From assembly GCA_040349255.1 (NCBI GenBank), contig JBEQUE010000231.1:62001-126000 (forward strand): a stretch of 64,000 nt of DNA, written 5' to 3'. The notes below the pieces were generated by a model. It searched no databases. It saw only the letters and a list, made by a program, of their open reading frames with translations, and was not told where the DNA came from. This stretch comes from DATMER01 sp040349255 (GTDB taxonomy: Bacteria > Acidobacteriota > Thermoanaerobaculia > Multivoradales > UBA5704). This document shows, one piece after another, positions 16,438 to 26,796 of this stretch (positions within the stretch are counted from its first letter, which is position 1; each line of letters starts with the position of its first letter). The translations under genes and the position numbers were made by a program.

Positions 16438-18838
16438 CGGGCGGCCGGTCCGCCTTCTGATTTTCTCGACGGTGTTCCCGAACGCCGCCCAGCCGCACCA
16501 CGGGATCTTCGTGCGCGAGCGGATGCGCGGCCTGCCGGAGGACGTCGAGGTCCGCGTCGTGGCGCCCGCGCCATGGTTCCCGTTCGTCTCCGGCCTGCGT
16601 CCGGGCTTCCGCCCTGACGTCCCGAAGGAGGAGGTTCAGGACGGCATCCGCGTCCTTCATCCCCGCTTCCTTTCCATTCCCGGCTTCGGCAAGAGCCTGG
16701 ACGGTCTCTTTCTCTTCCTGGGCTCGCTGCCGGCGCTGATCCGCCTGCGCCGGGATTTCCGGTTCGATGCGATCGACGCGCATTTCGTCTACCCGGAGGG
16801 GCTGGCAGCGGTCCTGCTCGGAAAGGTTTTCAAGAGGCCGGTACTGATCACGCTGCGCGGCATGCTGCCGCTCCTGGCGCCTTACCGACTGCGCCGGCCG
16901 CAGCTCCGTTTCGCCCTGCGCGGCGCGGCGCGGATCGTCGCGGTCTCCGGCTCGCTCAAGGAGGACGCGGTGCGGCTCGGCGTGGATCCCGGCCGTGTGC
17001 GGGTGATCGAGAACGGGATCGATCCCGAGCTGTTCCGCCCGCTCGATCGCAACGAGGCGCGCCGCTCGCTGGGCCTGCCGGAGGACGGTCCGCTCCTGGT
17101 CTCGGTCGGTACGCTCTCGCCGAGAAAGGGTTTCCATCTGGTGATGGAGGCCATGGCCAAGCTCCGTCCGGACGTGCGTTTCGCGGTCGTCGGCGGCGAC
17201 GGCGCGGAAGGAGCCATGGAGGCGGAGCTGCGTGCGCTCGCGGCCCGGCTCGGTCTTCAGGACCGCGTGAACTTCGCGGGGCCGCGGGGCCGCGGCGAGC
17301 TGGCCGCCTGGTACAGCGCCGCCGACGTCTTCGTGCTGGCGAGCGGCCACGAAGGCTGCCCGAACGTGGTTCTTGAGGCCCTGGCCTGCGGCACGCCGGT
17401 GGTGGCGACGCCGGTCGGCAACGTGGCCGAGCTGGTGACGCCGGACGTGGGCATCGTGGCCGAACGAAAGGTTTCCGAGTTGGCGGGAGCGATCGGGCAG
17501 GCGCTCTCCCGCGGCTGGAATCGCGAGGCGATCCGGGCGCGCATCGAGCCGCGGACCTGGAAGGCTGTGGGGCGGGAGGTGATGGAGGAGGTCCGGGCGG
17601 TGAGGGGCTCGAGGATCCTCTACCACCACCGCACCCGCGCCGGCGACGCCCAGGGCATCCACATCGCGGAGATGCAGCGCGCCTTCCGCGACCGCGGCCA
17701 CGAGGTGACCGAGGTGGCGCTGGTCGAGGCCGGCGCCGAGGCGCGGGCGGACGAGAAGGGCGGCTCCGCGCGCGGGCTGGCCGGCTTCGCGTCGCGCCTG
17801 GCCGGGGCGTTGCCGCTGCCCGCGAAGGAGATCCTGGAGCTCGGCTACAACCTCGTGGCCTATCGCCGGCTGTCCAAGGCCATCCGCCGGCTCCGTCCCG
17901 ACTTCCTCTACGAGCGTTACTCCGCCAACACCTTCGCCGGCCTCGCCGCGGCGCGCCGCCACGGCGTGCCGTTCGTGCTGGAGGTCAACTCGCCGCTCGC
18001 GCTCGAAAAGACCGAGCACGACGGACTTTTTTTCAAGCGCCTCACCCGGTTCGTGGAGCGCCGGCTGTGCAGCGGAGCCGACGTCACGATCGCGGTGACG
18101 CGCGTTCTGGCCGGCATCCTGGAGGACGAAGGGGTGCCGCCGGGCAAGGTCGTGGTCATGCCGAACGGCGTGCGCCGCGAGTTCGGGGCCGGCGCGGACC
18201 GGGAGGGATTCCGCCGCAGGCTGGGCATTCCGCCGGACGCCGTGGTCGCCGGCTTCGTCGGCTGGTTCCGCGCCTGGCACGGCCTGGAGCGCCTGCTGGA
18301 AGCCGCGGCCAGCCCCGAGTGGCGAGCAGCCAGCGTCCATCTCGTCCTCGCCGGAGACGGCCCGGCCATGCCGACCTTGCGGACGATGCGTGCCGAGCTG
18401 GGACTGGAGGACCGGGTCCACCTCTGCGGCGCGGTGCCGCGGGGCGAGGTGGAGTCGGCGCTGGCGGCGTTCGACGTCGCGGTCCAGCCGGCGGTCACGT
18501 CGTACGCGTGTCCGATGAAGGTCATCGAATACATGGCGGCCGGCCTGGCGATCGTCGCTCCCGGCTCGGACAACGTGCGCGAGCTGCTCGACGATGGAGA
18601 GACCGCCCTGCTCTGCCCGGGCGGGGCCAATCCGTCCCGGGAGGATCTGAGAGACGGCGTGCTCCGGCTGGCCCGCGATCCGGAGCTGCGCCGGCGACTC
18701 GGCGCGGCGGCCCGGCGGGCGCTCCTGGAGCGCGGCTATCTGTGGGAGGAGAACGCGCGCCGCGTCGAGGAGCTGGTGGCACGGATCAAGCAAAGACAGG
18801 GGGCCGTGGTCCCTCTTGGAGAGGTGGAATCTTGCTGA
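16421..18838 (+). CDS. Fused double GT4 glycosyltransferase
   Basis: One uninterrupted 805-residue frame contains two complete GT-B glycosyltransferases. Domain 1 (about 1-390) begins VRLLIFSTVFPNAAQPHHG and has VSVGTLSPRKGFHLVMEAM and ASGHEGCPNVVLEALACGTP. Domain 2 (about 395-800) begins SRILYHHRTRAGDAQGIHI and has FVGWFRAWHGLERLLEAA and YACPMKVIEYMAAGLAIVAP. A fused pair suggests two consecutive sugar additions. An internal GTG at 17600 preceded by GGAGGAGG could also give domain 2 alone. Start is GTG at 16421 with GGAGG upstream. It overlaps both neighbours. Confidence 0.85.
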   Translation: MPSASDGRPVRLLIFSTVFPNAAQPHHGIFVRERMRGLPEDVEVRVVAPAPWFPFVSGLRPGFRPDVPKEEVQDGIRVLHPRFLSIPGFGKSLDGLFLFLGSLPALIRLRRDFRFDAIDAHFVYPEGLAAVLLGKVFKRPVLITLRGMLPLLAPYRLRRPQLRFALRGAARIVAVSGSLKEDAVRLGVDPGRVRVIENGIDPELFRPLDRNEARRSLGLPEDGPLLVSVGTLSPRKGFHLVMEAMAKLRPDVRFAVVGGDGAEGAMEAELRALAARLGLQDRVNFAGPRGRGELAAWYSAADVFVLASGHEGCPNVVLEALACGTPVVATPVGNVAELVTPDVGIVAERKVSELAGAIGQALSRGWNREAIRARIEPRTWKAVGREVMEEVRAVRGSRILYHHRTRAGDAQGIHIAEMQRAFRDRGHEVTEVALVEAGAEARADEKGGSARGLAGFASRLAGALPLPAKEILELGYNLVAYRRLSKAIRRLRPDFLYERYSANTFAGLAAARRHGVPFVLEVNSPLALEKTEHDGLFFKRLTRFVERRLCSGADVTIAVTRVLAGILEDEGVPPGKVVVMPNGVRREFGAGADREGFRRRLGIPPDAVVAGFVGWFRAWHGLERLLEAAASPEWRAASVHLVLAGDGPAMPTLRTMRAELGLEDRVHLCGAVPRGEVESALAAFDVAVQPAVTSYACPMKVIEYMAAGLAIVAPGSDNVRELLDDGETALLCPGGANPSREDLRDGVLRLARDPELRRRLGAAARRALLERGYLWEENARRVEELVARIKQRQGAVVPLGEVESC

Positions 18839-19662
18839 ACGCGTTTTCGGTCGACGTCGAGGATTACTTCCAGGTAGGCGCTTTCGAGCAGGCCTGTCCG
18901 CGCGACCGCTGGAGCCAGTACGAGCCCCGGGTGGAGCGCAACACGCGCCGGCTCCTCGATCTGTGCGCGAAGCATGGAGTGAAAGGAACCTTTTTCACGC
19001 TCGGCTGGGTCGCCGAGCGCTGGCCCGGGCTGGTGCGGGACATCCGCGCGGCCGGCCACGAGCTGGGCACCCACGGCCAGGACCATCGCCGGGTCACCAC
19101 CCTGACGCCGGCGGAGTTCCGCGAGGACATCCGCCGCTCTAAAAACACCATCGAGGACGCCTCCGGCGCCGAGGTCATCGGCTACCGCGCGCCGAGCTAC
19201 TCGATCGTGCGCGAGACCCTGTGGGCCATGGACATCCTGCTCGAAGAGGGCTTTCGCTACGATTCGAGCGTCTTCCCGATCCATCACGACCACTACGGCA
19301 TCCCGGACTTCCCGCGCTTCCCGCGGCCGGTGCAGGGCTCGAACGGCTCGGCGCTCCAGGAGTTCCCGATCTCCACGGTGCGCTTCGCGGGCCTGAACCT
19401 GCCGTTCGTCGGAGGCGGCTACCTGCGGCACTTCCCTCTGTCGTTCATCCGCTGGGGCATGAAGCGCCTGAACGCTTTCGAACGGCGGCCGGCGATCGTC
19501 TACATCCATCCCTGGGAGATCGATCCGGAGCAGCCGCGGCAGCCGGTGCGCTGGCTCACCCGCATCCGCCACTATCGCAACCTGGAGCGGACCGAGGACC
19601 GGCTGAAGAGGCTGTTCTCCGAGTACGCCTTCACCTCGTGCCGCGAGGTCCTGGGCCTGTGA
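18832..19662 (+). CDS. Polysaccharide deacetylase, DUF3473 family (XrtA-associated)
   Basis: The 276-residue NodB-fold protein starts at TTG 18832 just before NAFSVDVEDYFQVGAFE, with GGAGAGG upstream; no ATG is available. The metal-site motifs SVDVEDYF and GTHGQDHRRV are followed by SKNTIEDASGAEVIGYRAPS, PRPVQGSNGSALQEFPIST and YIHPWEIDPEQP, all typical of TIGR03006/DUF3473. It likely removes acetyl groups from the exopolysaccharide or its lipid-linked precursor. It overlaps the fused transferase by 7 bp and the FemAB gene by 4 bp. Confidence 0.92.
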   Translation: MLNAFSVDVEDYFQVGAFEQACPRDRWSQYEPRVERNTRRLLDLCAKHGVKGTFFTLGWVAERWPGLVRDIRAAGHELGTHGQDHRRVTTLTPAEFREDIRRSKNTIEDASGAEVIGYRAPSYSIVRETLWAMDILLEEGFRYDSSVFPIHHDHYGIPDFPRFPRPVQGSNGSALQEFPISTVRFAGLNLPFVGGGYLRHFPLSFIRWGMKRLNAFERRPAIVYIHPWEIDPEQPRQPVRWLTRIRHYRNLERTEDRLKRLFSEYAFTSCREVLGL

Positions 19663-20735
19663 GCGCGGAGCCCCTGGTCCGGACCGTCCTGGCCGCGCCG
19701 CGGCCGCTCGTGGTGGAGACCCTGGAACCGGCCTTCGAGGCGAAGTGGGACCGGTACGTCCGCCAGACCCCCGGCTCCACCTTCTTCCACCAGCTCGGCT
19801 GGCGCTGGCTGGTCGAGCGGGTCTTCGGGCACCGCGCCCACTACCTCCTGGCCCGACAGGGCGAGGAGATCGCCGGCGTGCTGCCGATGTTCGAGCTGAA
19901 AAGCCGGCTCTTCGGCCACTCGCTGGTCTCGATCCCGTTCGCGATCGGCGGCGGCATTGTCGCCGACGACGAGGACGCCGAGCGGCTCCTGCTCGACGAA
20001 GCGCGCAGGCTCGCCGAGGAGCGCGGCGTCGACTACCTGGAGCTGCGGTCGGAAAAGCCTGTTGCGGACGACCTGCCGACCAAGGACCTCTACGTCACCT
20101 TCCGCGCCGATCTGGCGGAAGGCGAGGACGCGCTCCTCCGGCGGATGGACCGCAAACGCCGGCAGATGATGACCTATGTTTCGAAAGCCGGCTTCGAGCA
20201 CCGGACCGCGGGCATCGAGGAGCTGCCGCTGTTCTACGACCTCTTCTGCCAGAGCATGCGGCACCACGGCACGCCGGTCTATCCGCGCCTCTTCCTGCGC
20301 GAGATCCTGGACCGCCATCCCGCCGATACAAACCTTTTCTTCGTTCATCACGAAGGCCGGCCCGTGGCGGGCGTGCTCAACCTGATGTGGCAGGGCGTGA
20401 TCATGCCGTTCTACGCCGGCGCGGACCGCAGCGTCCGGCCGCGCGGCGTGGACGACTACCTCTACCTTTCGATCCTGCGCTGGGGCCGGGAGCACGGCTT
20501 CCACACCTTCGACTTCGGCCGCAGCAAGCGCGGCACGGGCGCGCACGCGTTCAAGGCCCGCTGGGGCATGGAAGAGATCCCGCTCGCCTACCAGTACCAC
20601 CTGGTCAAGGCGCGCGAGCTGCCGAACGTCAGCCCGGCGAATCCGAAATACCAGGCCCTGATCCGGGTGTGGCAGAAGCTGCCGCTGCCAGTCACCCGCC
20701 TCGTCGGCCCCAGGATCATCGGGCGGATCCCATGA
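19659..20735 (+). CDS. FemAB-like protein (XrtA/PEP-CTERM-associated, GNAT fold)
   Basis: The 358-residue protein starts at GTG 19659, overlapping the deacetylase stop. FHQLGWRWLVERVFGHRAHY, FAIGGGIVADDEDAERLLLD and FGRSKRGTGAHAFKARWGME match the FemAB-related family of exosortase loci (TIGR03019-like), which has two GNAT-like domains. FemAB proteins add amino acids from aminoacyl-tRNA to cell-wall precursors; here the likely acceptor is a polysaccharide sugar, by context only. Confidence 0.88.
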   Translation: MSAEPLVRTVLAAPRPLVVETLEPAFEAKWDRYVRQTPGSTFFHQLGWRWLVERVFGHRAHYLLARQGEEIAGVLPMFELKSRLFGHSLVSIPFAIGGGIVADDEDAERLLLDEARRLAEERGVDYLELRSEKPVADDLPTKDLYVTFRADLAEGEDALLRRMDRKRRQMMTYVSKAGFEHRTAGIEELPLFYDLFCQSMRHHGTPVYPRLFLREILDRHPADTNLFFVHHEGRPVAGVLNLMWQGVIMPFYAGADRSVRPRGVDDYLYLSILRWGREHGFHTFDFGRSKRGTGAHAFKARWGMEEIPLAYQYHLVKARELPNVSPANPKYQALIRVWQKLPLPVTRLVGPRIIGRIP

Positions 20736-21700
20736 ACCTTTCCATCGTGATCCCCCTCTACAACGAGGAGGAGAGCGTGGACGCCCTCCATGCCGAGGTC
20801 ACGGCCGCGGCCGGGCGCCTGGACCGCGAGTACGAGCTGATCCTGGTGGACGACGGGAGCCGCGATCGCACGGCCGAAAAGCTGCGCGCGATCTGCGCCC
20901 GCGATCCGCGCGTGAAGGTCGTCCGCTTCCGGCGCAACTACGGGCAGAGCGCGGCGCTCCAGGCCGGGTTTGATCAGGCGCGCGGGCAGGTCGTGATCAC
21001 GCTCGACGGCGACCTCCAGAACGATCCGAACGATTTCGGCCTGCTGCTGCGGCACATCGACGAAGGGTACGACGTCGTGTGCGGCTGGCGCCGGAACCGG
21101 CAGGACAGGATGATCAGCCGCCGGCTGCCGTCGATGGCCGCGAACTGGCTGATCGGCCGGCTGACCGGAACGCCGATCCATGACAACGGCTGCACGCTCA
21201 AGGCGTACCGGCTCGAAGTGGTGCGCAAGGCGAGCCTCTACGCCGAGATGCACCGCTTTCTCGCGCCCATGATGTCGCTGTGCGGCTCGCGCACCCGGGA
21301 GGTCGTGGTCCACCACCGGGCGCGGCGGTTCGGCGTCAGCAAGTATGGCCTCTCGCGCATCTGGAAGGTTTTCCTCGACCTGCTCACGATCAAGATGCTG
21401 CTCGGCTTCACCACGCGGCCGGCGAGATGGTTCGCGCTTCTGAGCCTTCCTTTTCTTGCGGGCACGCTGCTCGCATTCGCCACCAGCGTGTACATCCATT
21501 TCGCCTGGACGCCCCGGAACGGGTATCCGCTGGTCTTTCCCTCGGCGACCCTCCTCTTCGCCTTCGCCTTCGCGCACCTGATCGTGCTCGGTTTCCTGGC
21601 CGAGCTGATCGTCAAGGTGGGCGATTTCAAGGAGTCCGAGGCCGTTCTCGCCACGGTCGAAACCGGAGGTCCTCATGCGGATCGCCAGACTGCGCGGTGA
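20732..21700 (+). CDS. GT2 glycosyltransferase (DPM1/ArnC-like), membrane-anchored
   Basis: The 322-residue protein starts MNLSIVIPLYNEEESVDALH. It has the GT-A motifs LVDDGSRDRT and ITLDGDLQNDP (DxD at about 92-94), the QSAALQAGF stretch and two C-terminal membrane helices. This is the layout of polyprenyl-phosphate glycosyl transferases that load a sugar on a lipid carrier. It overlaps the upstream stop by 4 bp and the next gene by 26 bp. The next gene is a diverged paralogue lacking the DxD. Confidence 0.9.
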   Translation: MNLSIVIPLYNEEESVDALHAEVTAAAGRLDREYELILVDDGSRDRTAEKLRAICARDPRVKVVRFRRNYGQSAALQAGFDQARGQVVITLDGDLQNDPNDFGLLLRHIDEGYDVVCGWRRNRQDRMISRRLPSMAANWLIGRLTGTPIHDNGCTLKAYRLEVVRKASLYAEMHRFLAPMMSLCGSRTREVVVHHRARRFGVSKYGLSRIWKVFLDLLTIKMLLGFTTRPARWFALLSLPFLAGTLLAFATSVYIHFAWTPRNGYPLVFPSATLLFAFAFAHLIVLGFLAELIVKVGDFKESEAVLATVETGGPHADRQTAR

Positions 21701-22715
21701 GCCCGAGGTCTCCGTCGTGATTCCCGTCGTGGAGCGGTACGGCGATCTGCGCCAGCTTTACGAAGAGTTCGCGGCCGAGCTCGAGAGGCTGGGCAGGCCG
21801 GCCGAGTTCCTGTTCGTCGTGGACGACAGCCAGCGCGGGGCGCTTCCGGTGCTCCGAGCGCTGCAGGAGGAGTCCGCGGGCGAGATCCTGATCGTGACGA
21901 TGGGCGGAGCGTTCGGCGAGTCGGCGGCCCTCACCCTGGGGATGGAGAAGGCGCGCGGCGAGACGATCCTCACGCTCGCCTCGTACTTCCAGGTCGATCC
22001 GCGCGGCCTGGCCGGCGCCTTCGACGCGCTCGAACGGCTCGACGGCGGCGCGGACCTCGTGGTCGGCCGGCGGCATCCGCGCATCGACTCGACGTTCAAC
22101 CGCCTCCAGTCGCGGCTCTTCCATTCGGTCGTGAGCCGCCTGACCGGCACCCGCTTCCACGACATCAGTTGCGGCTTCAAGCTGATGCGGCGGCGGGTGG
22201 CGCGCGAGCTCAATCTCTACGGCGGCCTGCACCGTTTCGTTCCGCTTCTCGCGCTGAGCCGCGGCTTCACGGTCAAGGAAATTCCGCTCCGGCAGCGCGA
22301 CGAGGACCGGGGCACCCGGTATCACGGCACCGGCGCCTACCTGGGACGGATGCTCGACATCCTCACCGTTTTCTTCCTGACCCGCTTCACGCGCACGCCG
22401 CTGCGCTTCTTCGGCCTGCTGGGAACGGCGCTGTTCTTCCTCGGTTTCGGGATCGATCTGATCGCGGTGGTCCAGCGCGCGGTGGCCGATCAGGGGCTGG
22501 CGGACCGGCCGATCCTGCTCCTCGGAGTCCTGCTGATGGTGCTCGGCGTGCAGACGCTCTCGCTCGGCCTGATCGGCGAGATCATCATCTTCACGCACGC
22601 CCGCAACATCCGGGAGTACCGGGTCGCCGAGGTCATCCGCGGCGCCGGCGGACACCGACCGCGAGAGGTGCCGCAGCCGGAAGCGGAAAGCAAGAAGGCC
22701 GCGACGGCGTCCTGA
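21675..22715 (+). CDS. Degenerate GT2 glycosyltransferase paralogue
   Basis: The 346-residue protein aligns by eye with its upstream neighbour along the whole length: SVVIPVVERYGDL, FVVDDSQRG, FGESAALTLGM and two C-terminal membrane helices. At the site where the neighbour has TLDGDLQNDP it reads TLASYFQVDP (about 100-109), so the metal-binding DxD is absent. The frame is intact, so it is probably a non-catalytic partner or a transferase of different chemistry rather than a pseudogene. ATG at 21675 lies inside the previous gene. Confidence 0.75.
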   Translation: MRIARLRGEPEVSVVIPVVERYGDLRQLYEEFAAELERLGRPAEFLFVVDDSQRGALPVLRALQEESAGEILIVTMGGAFGESAALTLGMEKARGETILTLASYFQVDPRGLAGAFDALERLDGGADLVVGRRHPRIDSTFNRLQSRLFHSVVSRLTGTRFHDISCGFKLMRRRVARELNLYGGLHRFVPLLALSRGFTVKEIPLRQRDEDRGTRYHGTGAYLGRMLDILTVFFLTRFTRTPLRFFGLLGTALFFLGFGIDLIAVVQRAVADQGLADRPILLLGVLLMVLGVQTLSLGLIGEIIIFTHARNIREYRVAEVIRGAGGHRPREVPQPEAESKKAATAS

Positions 22716-22730
22716 GAGGAATCGATCACG

Positions 22731-24698
<1,968 letters not shown>

Positions 24699-24709
24699 GC
24701 GGGAGCGGT

Positions 24710-25591
24710 ATGAAGCGCGCGAAGACGATCCTGCGGGTGGCCGTTTCCGCCGCGCTCGTCGCCTGGGTGCTGCACCGCGCTCCGCTCGGCGAGGTGAAGG
24801 ACGCCTTCCGCTCCGCGGACCTCCGTTTCGTCCTGCTCGCCCTGGCCCTCGTCCCGCTCGGCTATTGGGCGAGCGTCTCGCGCTGGAAGCTGCTGATCCG
24901 CAGCCAGGGCGGCGACGCGCCGTTCGGTTTCCTCGTCCGCTCGTTCCTGGTCGGGGTGTTCTTCAACAACCTCCTGCCTTCGACGATCGGCGGCGACGCG
25001 GTGCGGGCGATCGACACCGCGCGCTCGGGAGTGGGGCGGGCAACGGCGGTGGCGGTCGTCGTCGTGGACCGCTTCGTGGGCCTCCTGGCCCTGATGCTCT
25101 TCGCGAGCGTCGGCCTCCTGTTCTCCGGCCGCCTGACCGACCGCGTGCCCGCTCTCTACGGCTGGTTGGCGGGCGGCGCGGCTGTCCTCGTCGTCATAGC
25201 CGCGATCCTCTTCCTGCCCTCGCGGCTCAGCCTTTCCTTCCAGGGCAAGGGGCTCCTGCTGGCGAAGGCATTCGCGTACTCGCTGGCGCTCCAGACGCTC
25301 GTCGTCCTGAACGGCTGGCTGCTGGCGAAGGCGCTCCACGTGCCGATCGCGCTGCCGGACTTCTTCGTGATCGTCCCGCTCGCCGTCTTCGTCATGATGG
25401 TGCCGATCTCGATCAACGCCATCGGAGTCCGAGAGAACGTGTGGGCCTTCTTCTTCGCGGCCTTCGGAGTGGCAGCCTCGAAGGCGGTCGCGCTGGCCTG
25501 GCTCGACTACGGTCTCGTTCTCCTGCAGGCCTTGGTTGGAGGGGTCTGCTATCTGTTGCCCGAAGAGCGCGCGCTGGGGGTGACGCCATGA
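24710..25591 (+). CDS. Flippase-like membrane protein (UPF0104/LPG synthase TM family)
   Basis: The 293-residue protein starts MKRAKTILRVAVSAALVAWV and has about eight membrane helices. SVSRWKLLIRSQG, FFNNLLPSTIGGDAVRAIDT and VVVDRFVGLLALM are the conserved blocks of the family related to the membrane domain of lysylphosphatidylglycerol synthase (PF03706). Such stand-alone proteins are commonly found in cell-surface polysaccharide loci and are suspected to move or modify lipids. GGGAGCGG precedes the ATG. It overlaps the next gene by 4 bp. Confidence 0.82.
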   Translation: MKRAKTILRVAVSAALVAWVLHRAPLGEVKDAFRSADLRFVLLALALVPLGYWASVSRWKLLIRSQGGDAPFGFLVRSFLVGVFFNNLLPSTIGGDAVRAIDTARSGVGRATAVAVVVVDRFVGLLALMLFASVGLLFSGRLTDRVPALYGWLAGGAAVLVVIAAILFLPSRLSLSFQGKGLLLAKAFAYSLALQTLVVLNGWLLAKALHVPIALPDFFVIVPLAVFVMMVPISINAIGVRENVWAFFFAAFGVAASKAVALAWLDYGLVLLQALVGGVCYLLPEERALGVTP

Positions 25592-26796
25592 AGATCCTCC
25601 TCCTCGCGCCGCACCCGTTCTTCCAGCAACGCGGCACGCCGATCGCGGAGCGCAGGCTCCTGGAGGTGCTGGCCGGCCACGGGCACGAGATCGACGTCCT
25701 CACCTTTCCGGAAGGCGAGGACGTCCGGATCCCCGGCTGCCGGCTCTACCGCATCCCGGCGCTCCCGTTCACGCAAGGCGTCCGGCCGGGCTTCTCGCTC
25801 AGGAAGCTGGCGAGCGACGCGGTGCTCCTCCTGGCCTGCCTGCGCCGGGTGCGCGGCGGCCGGTACGACCTGATTCACGCGGTCGAGGAGTCGGCCTTCA
25901 TCGCGCTCGCCGCGCGCTGGCTCTTCGGCGTGCCGTACGTCTACGACATGGACTCCGGGCTGGCCCGGCAGATGATCGACAGGTTCCCGTTCCTGCGCCG
26001 CGCGCGCCGCCTCCTGGAAGGATTCGAAAAGGCCGCCGTGCGCGGCAGCGTCGGGACCCTGGCGGTCTGCTGTTCGCTGGAGGACCAGGCCCGCGCCTGG
26101 CATCCGGACGGTCTCGTGGCCTGCGTCGAGGACGCCAGCCTGCTGACCGGCCAGGAAGCCGAGGCCGACGATCTGCCGGACGGAGACGGCCCGATCGCCA
26201 TGTACGTCGGCAACCTCGAGCGCTACCAGGGCATCGACCTCCTCCTGGAGGCGTTCCGCCACACCGTGGCCGAGCTGCCCGGGGCGAGGCTGGTGGTGAT
26301 CGGAGGAGACGGCGAATCGATCGCCCGCTACCGGCGCCGCTGCGAGGAGAGGAAGATGACCGGGAGCGTTTTTTTCCTGGGGCCGCGGCCGGTCGAGCGC
26401 CTGGGTGCTTACTTGAAGGGCGCCACGGTGCTGGTATCGCCGCGAATTCAAGGCGAAAATACGCCCATGAAGGTCTACTCCTACCTGGACTCGGGCCGGC
26501 CGGTGCTCGCCACGCGGCTGCCCACCCACACCCAGGTGCTGACCGACGACGTCGCCCGGCTGGCCGAGCCCGAGCCGGAGCCGCTGGGGCGGGCGCTGGC
26601 CGGGCTGCTGCGCGACCGCGGGCTGCGGGAGAGGCTGGCCGCGGCGGCGCGCGACCTCGCGCAGAGGGAGCTCACGCCGCAGGCCTTCGAGAGGAAGCTG
26701 CTTCGTTTCTACGATGCGATCGGGGAGAGGATCCGAGAGGAGAGACGGGATGGACAGACCGCGGGATTCCAGGCTGGACATCAAGGCCATCGCTGA
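25588..26796 (+). CDS. GT4 glycosyltransferase
   Basis: The 402-residue protein starts MKILLLAPHPFFQQRGTPIA, a frequent opening of GT4 enzymes. YDLIHAVEESAFIA and YVYDMDSGLARQMID lie in the acceptor domain; MYVGNLERYQGIDLLLEAF, VIGGDGESIARYR and SPRIQGENTPMKVYSYLDSG lie in the donor-binding domain. It shares an ATGA overlap with the flippase-like gene and overlaps the FkbH-like gene by 47 bp. Sugar specificity is unknown. Confidence 0.88.
   Translation: MKILLLAPHPFFQQRGTPIAERRLLEVLAGHGHEIDVLTFPEGEDVRIPGCRLYRIPALPFTQGVRPGFSLRKLASDAVLLLACLRRVRGGRYDLIHAVEESAFIALAARWLFGVPYVYDMDSGLARQMIDRFPFLRRARRLLEGFEKAAVRGSVGTLAVCCSLEDQARAWHPDGLVACVEDASLLTGQEAEADDLPDGDGPIAMYVGNLERYQGIDLLLEAFRHTVAELPGARLVVIGGDGESIARYRRRCEERKMTGSVFFLGPRPVERLGAYLKGATVLVSPRIQGENTPMKVYSYLDSGRPVLATRLPTHTQVLTDDVARLAEPEPEPLGRALAGLLRDRGLRERLAAAARDLAQRELTPQAFERKLLRFYDAIGERIREERRDGQTAGFQAGHQGHR

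Noticed and set aside
17600..18838. Second glycosyltransferase as an independent gene
   Set aside because: The frame is continuous with the upstream domain and has no stop between; it is kept as one fused gene with a possible internal start.
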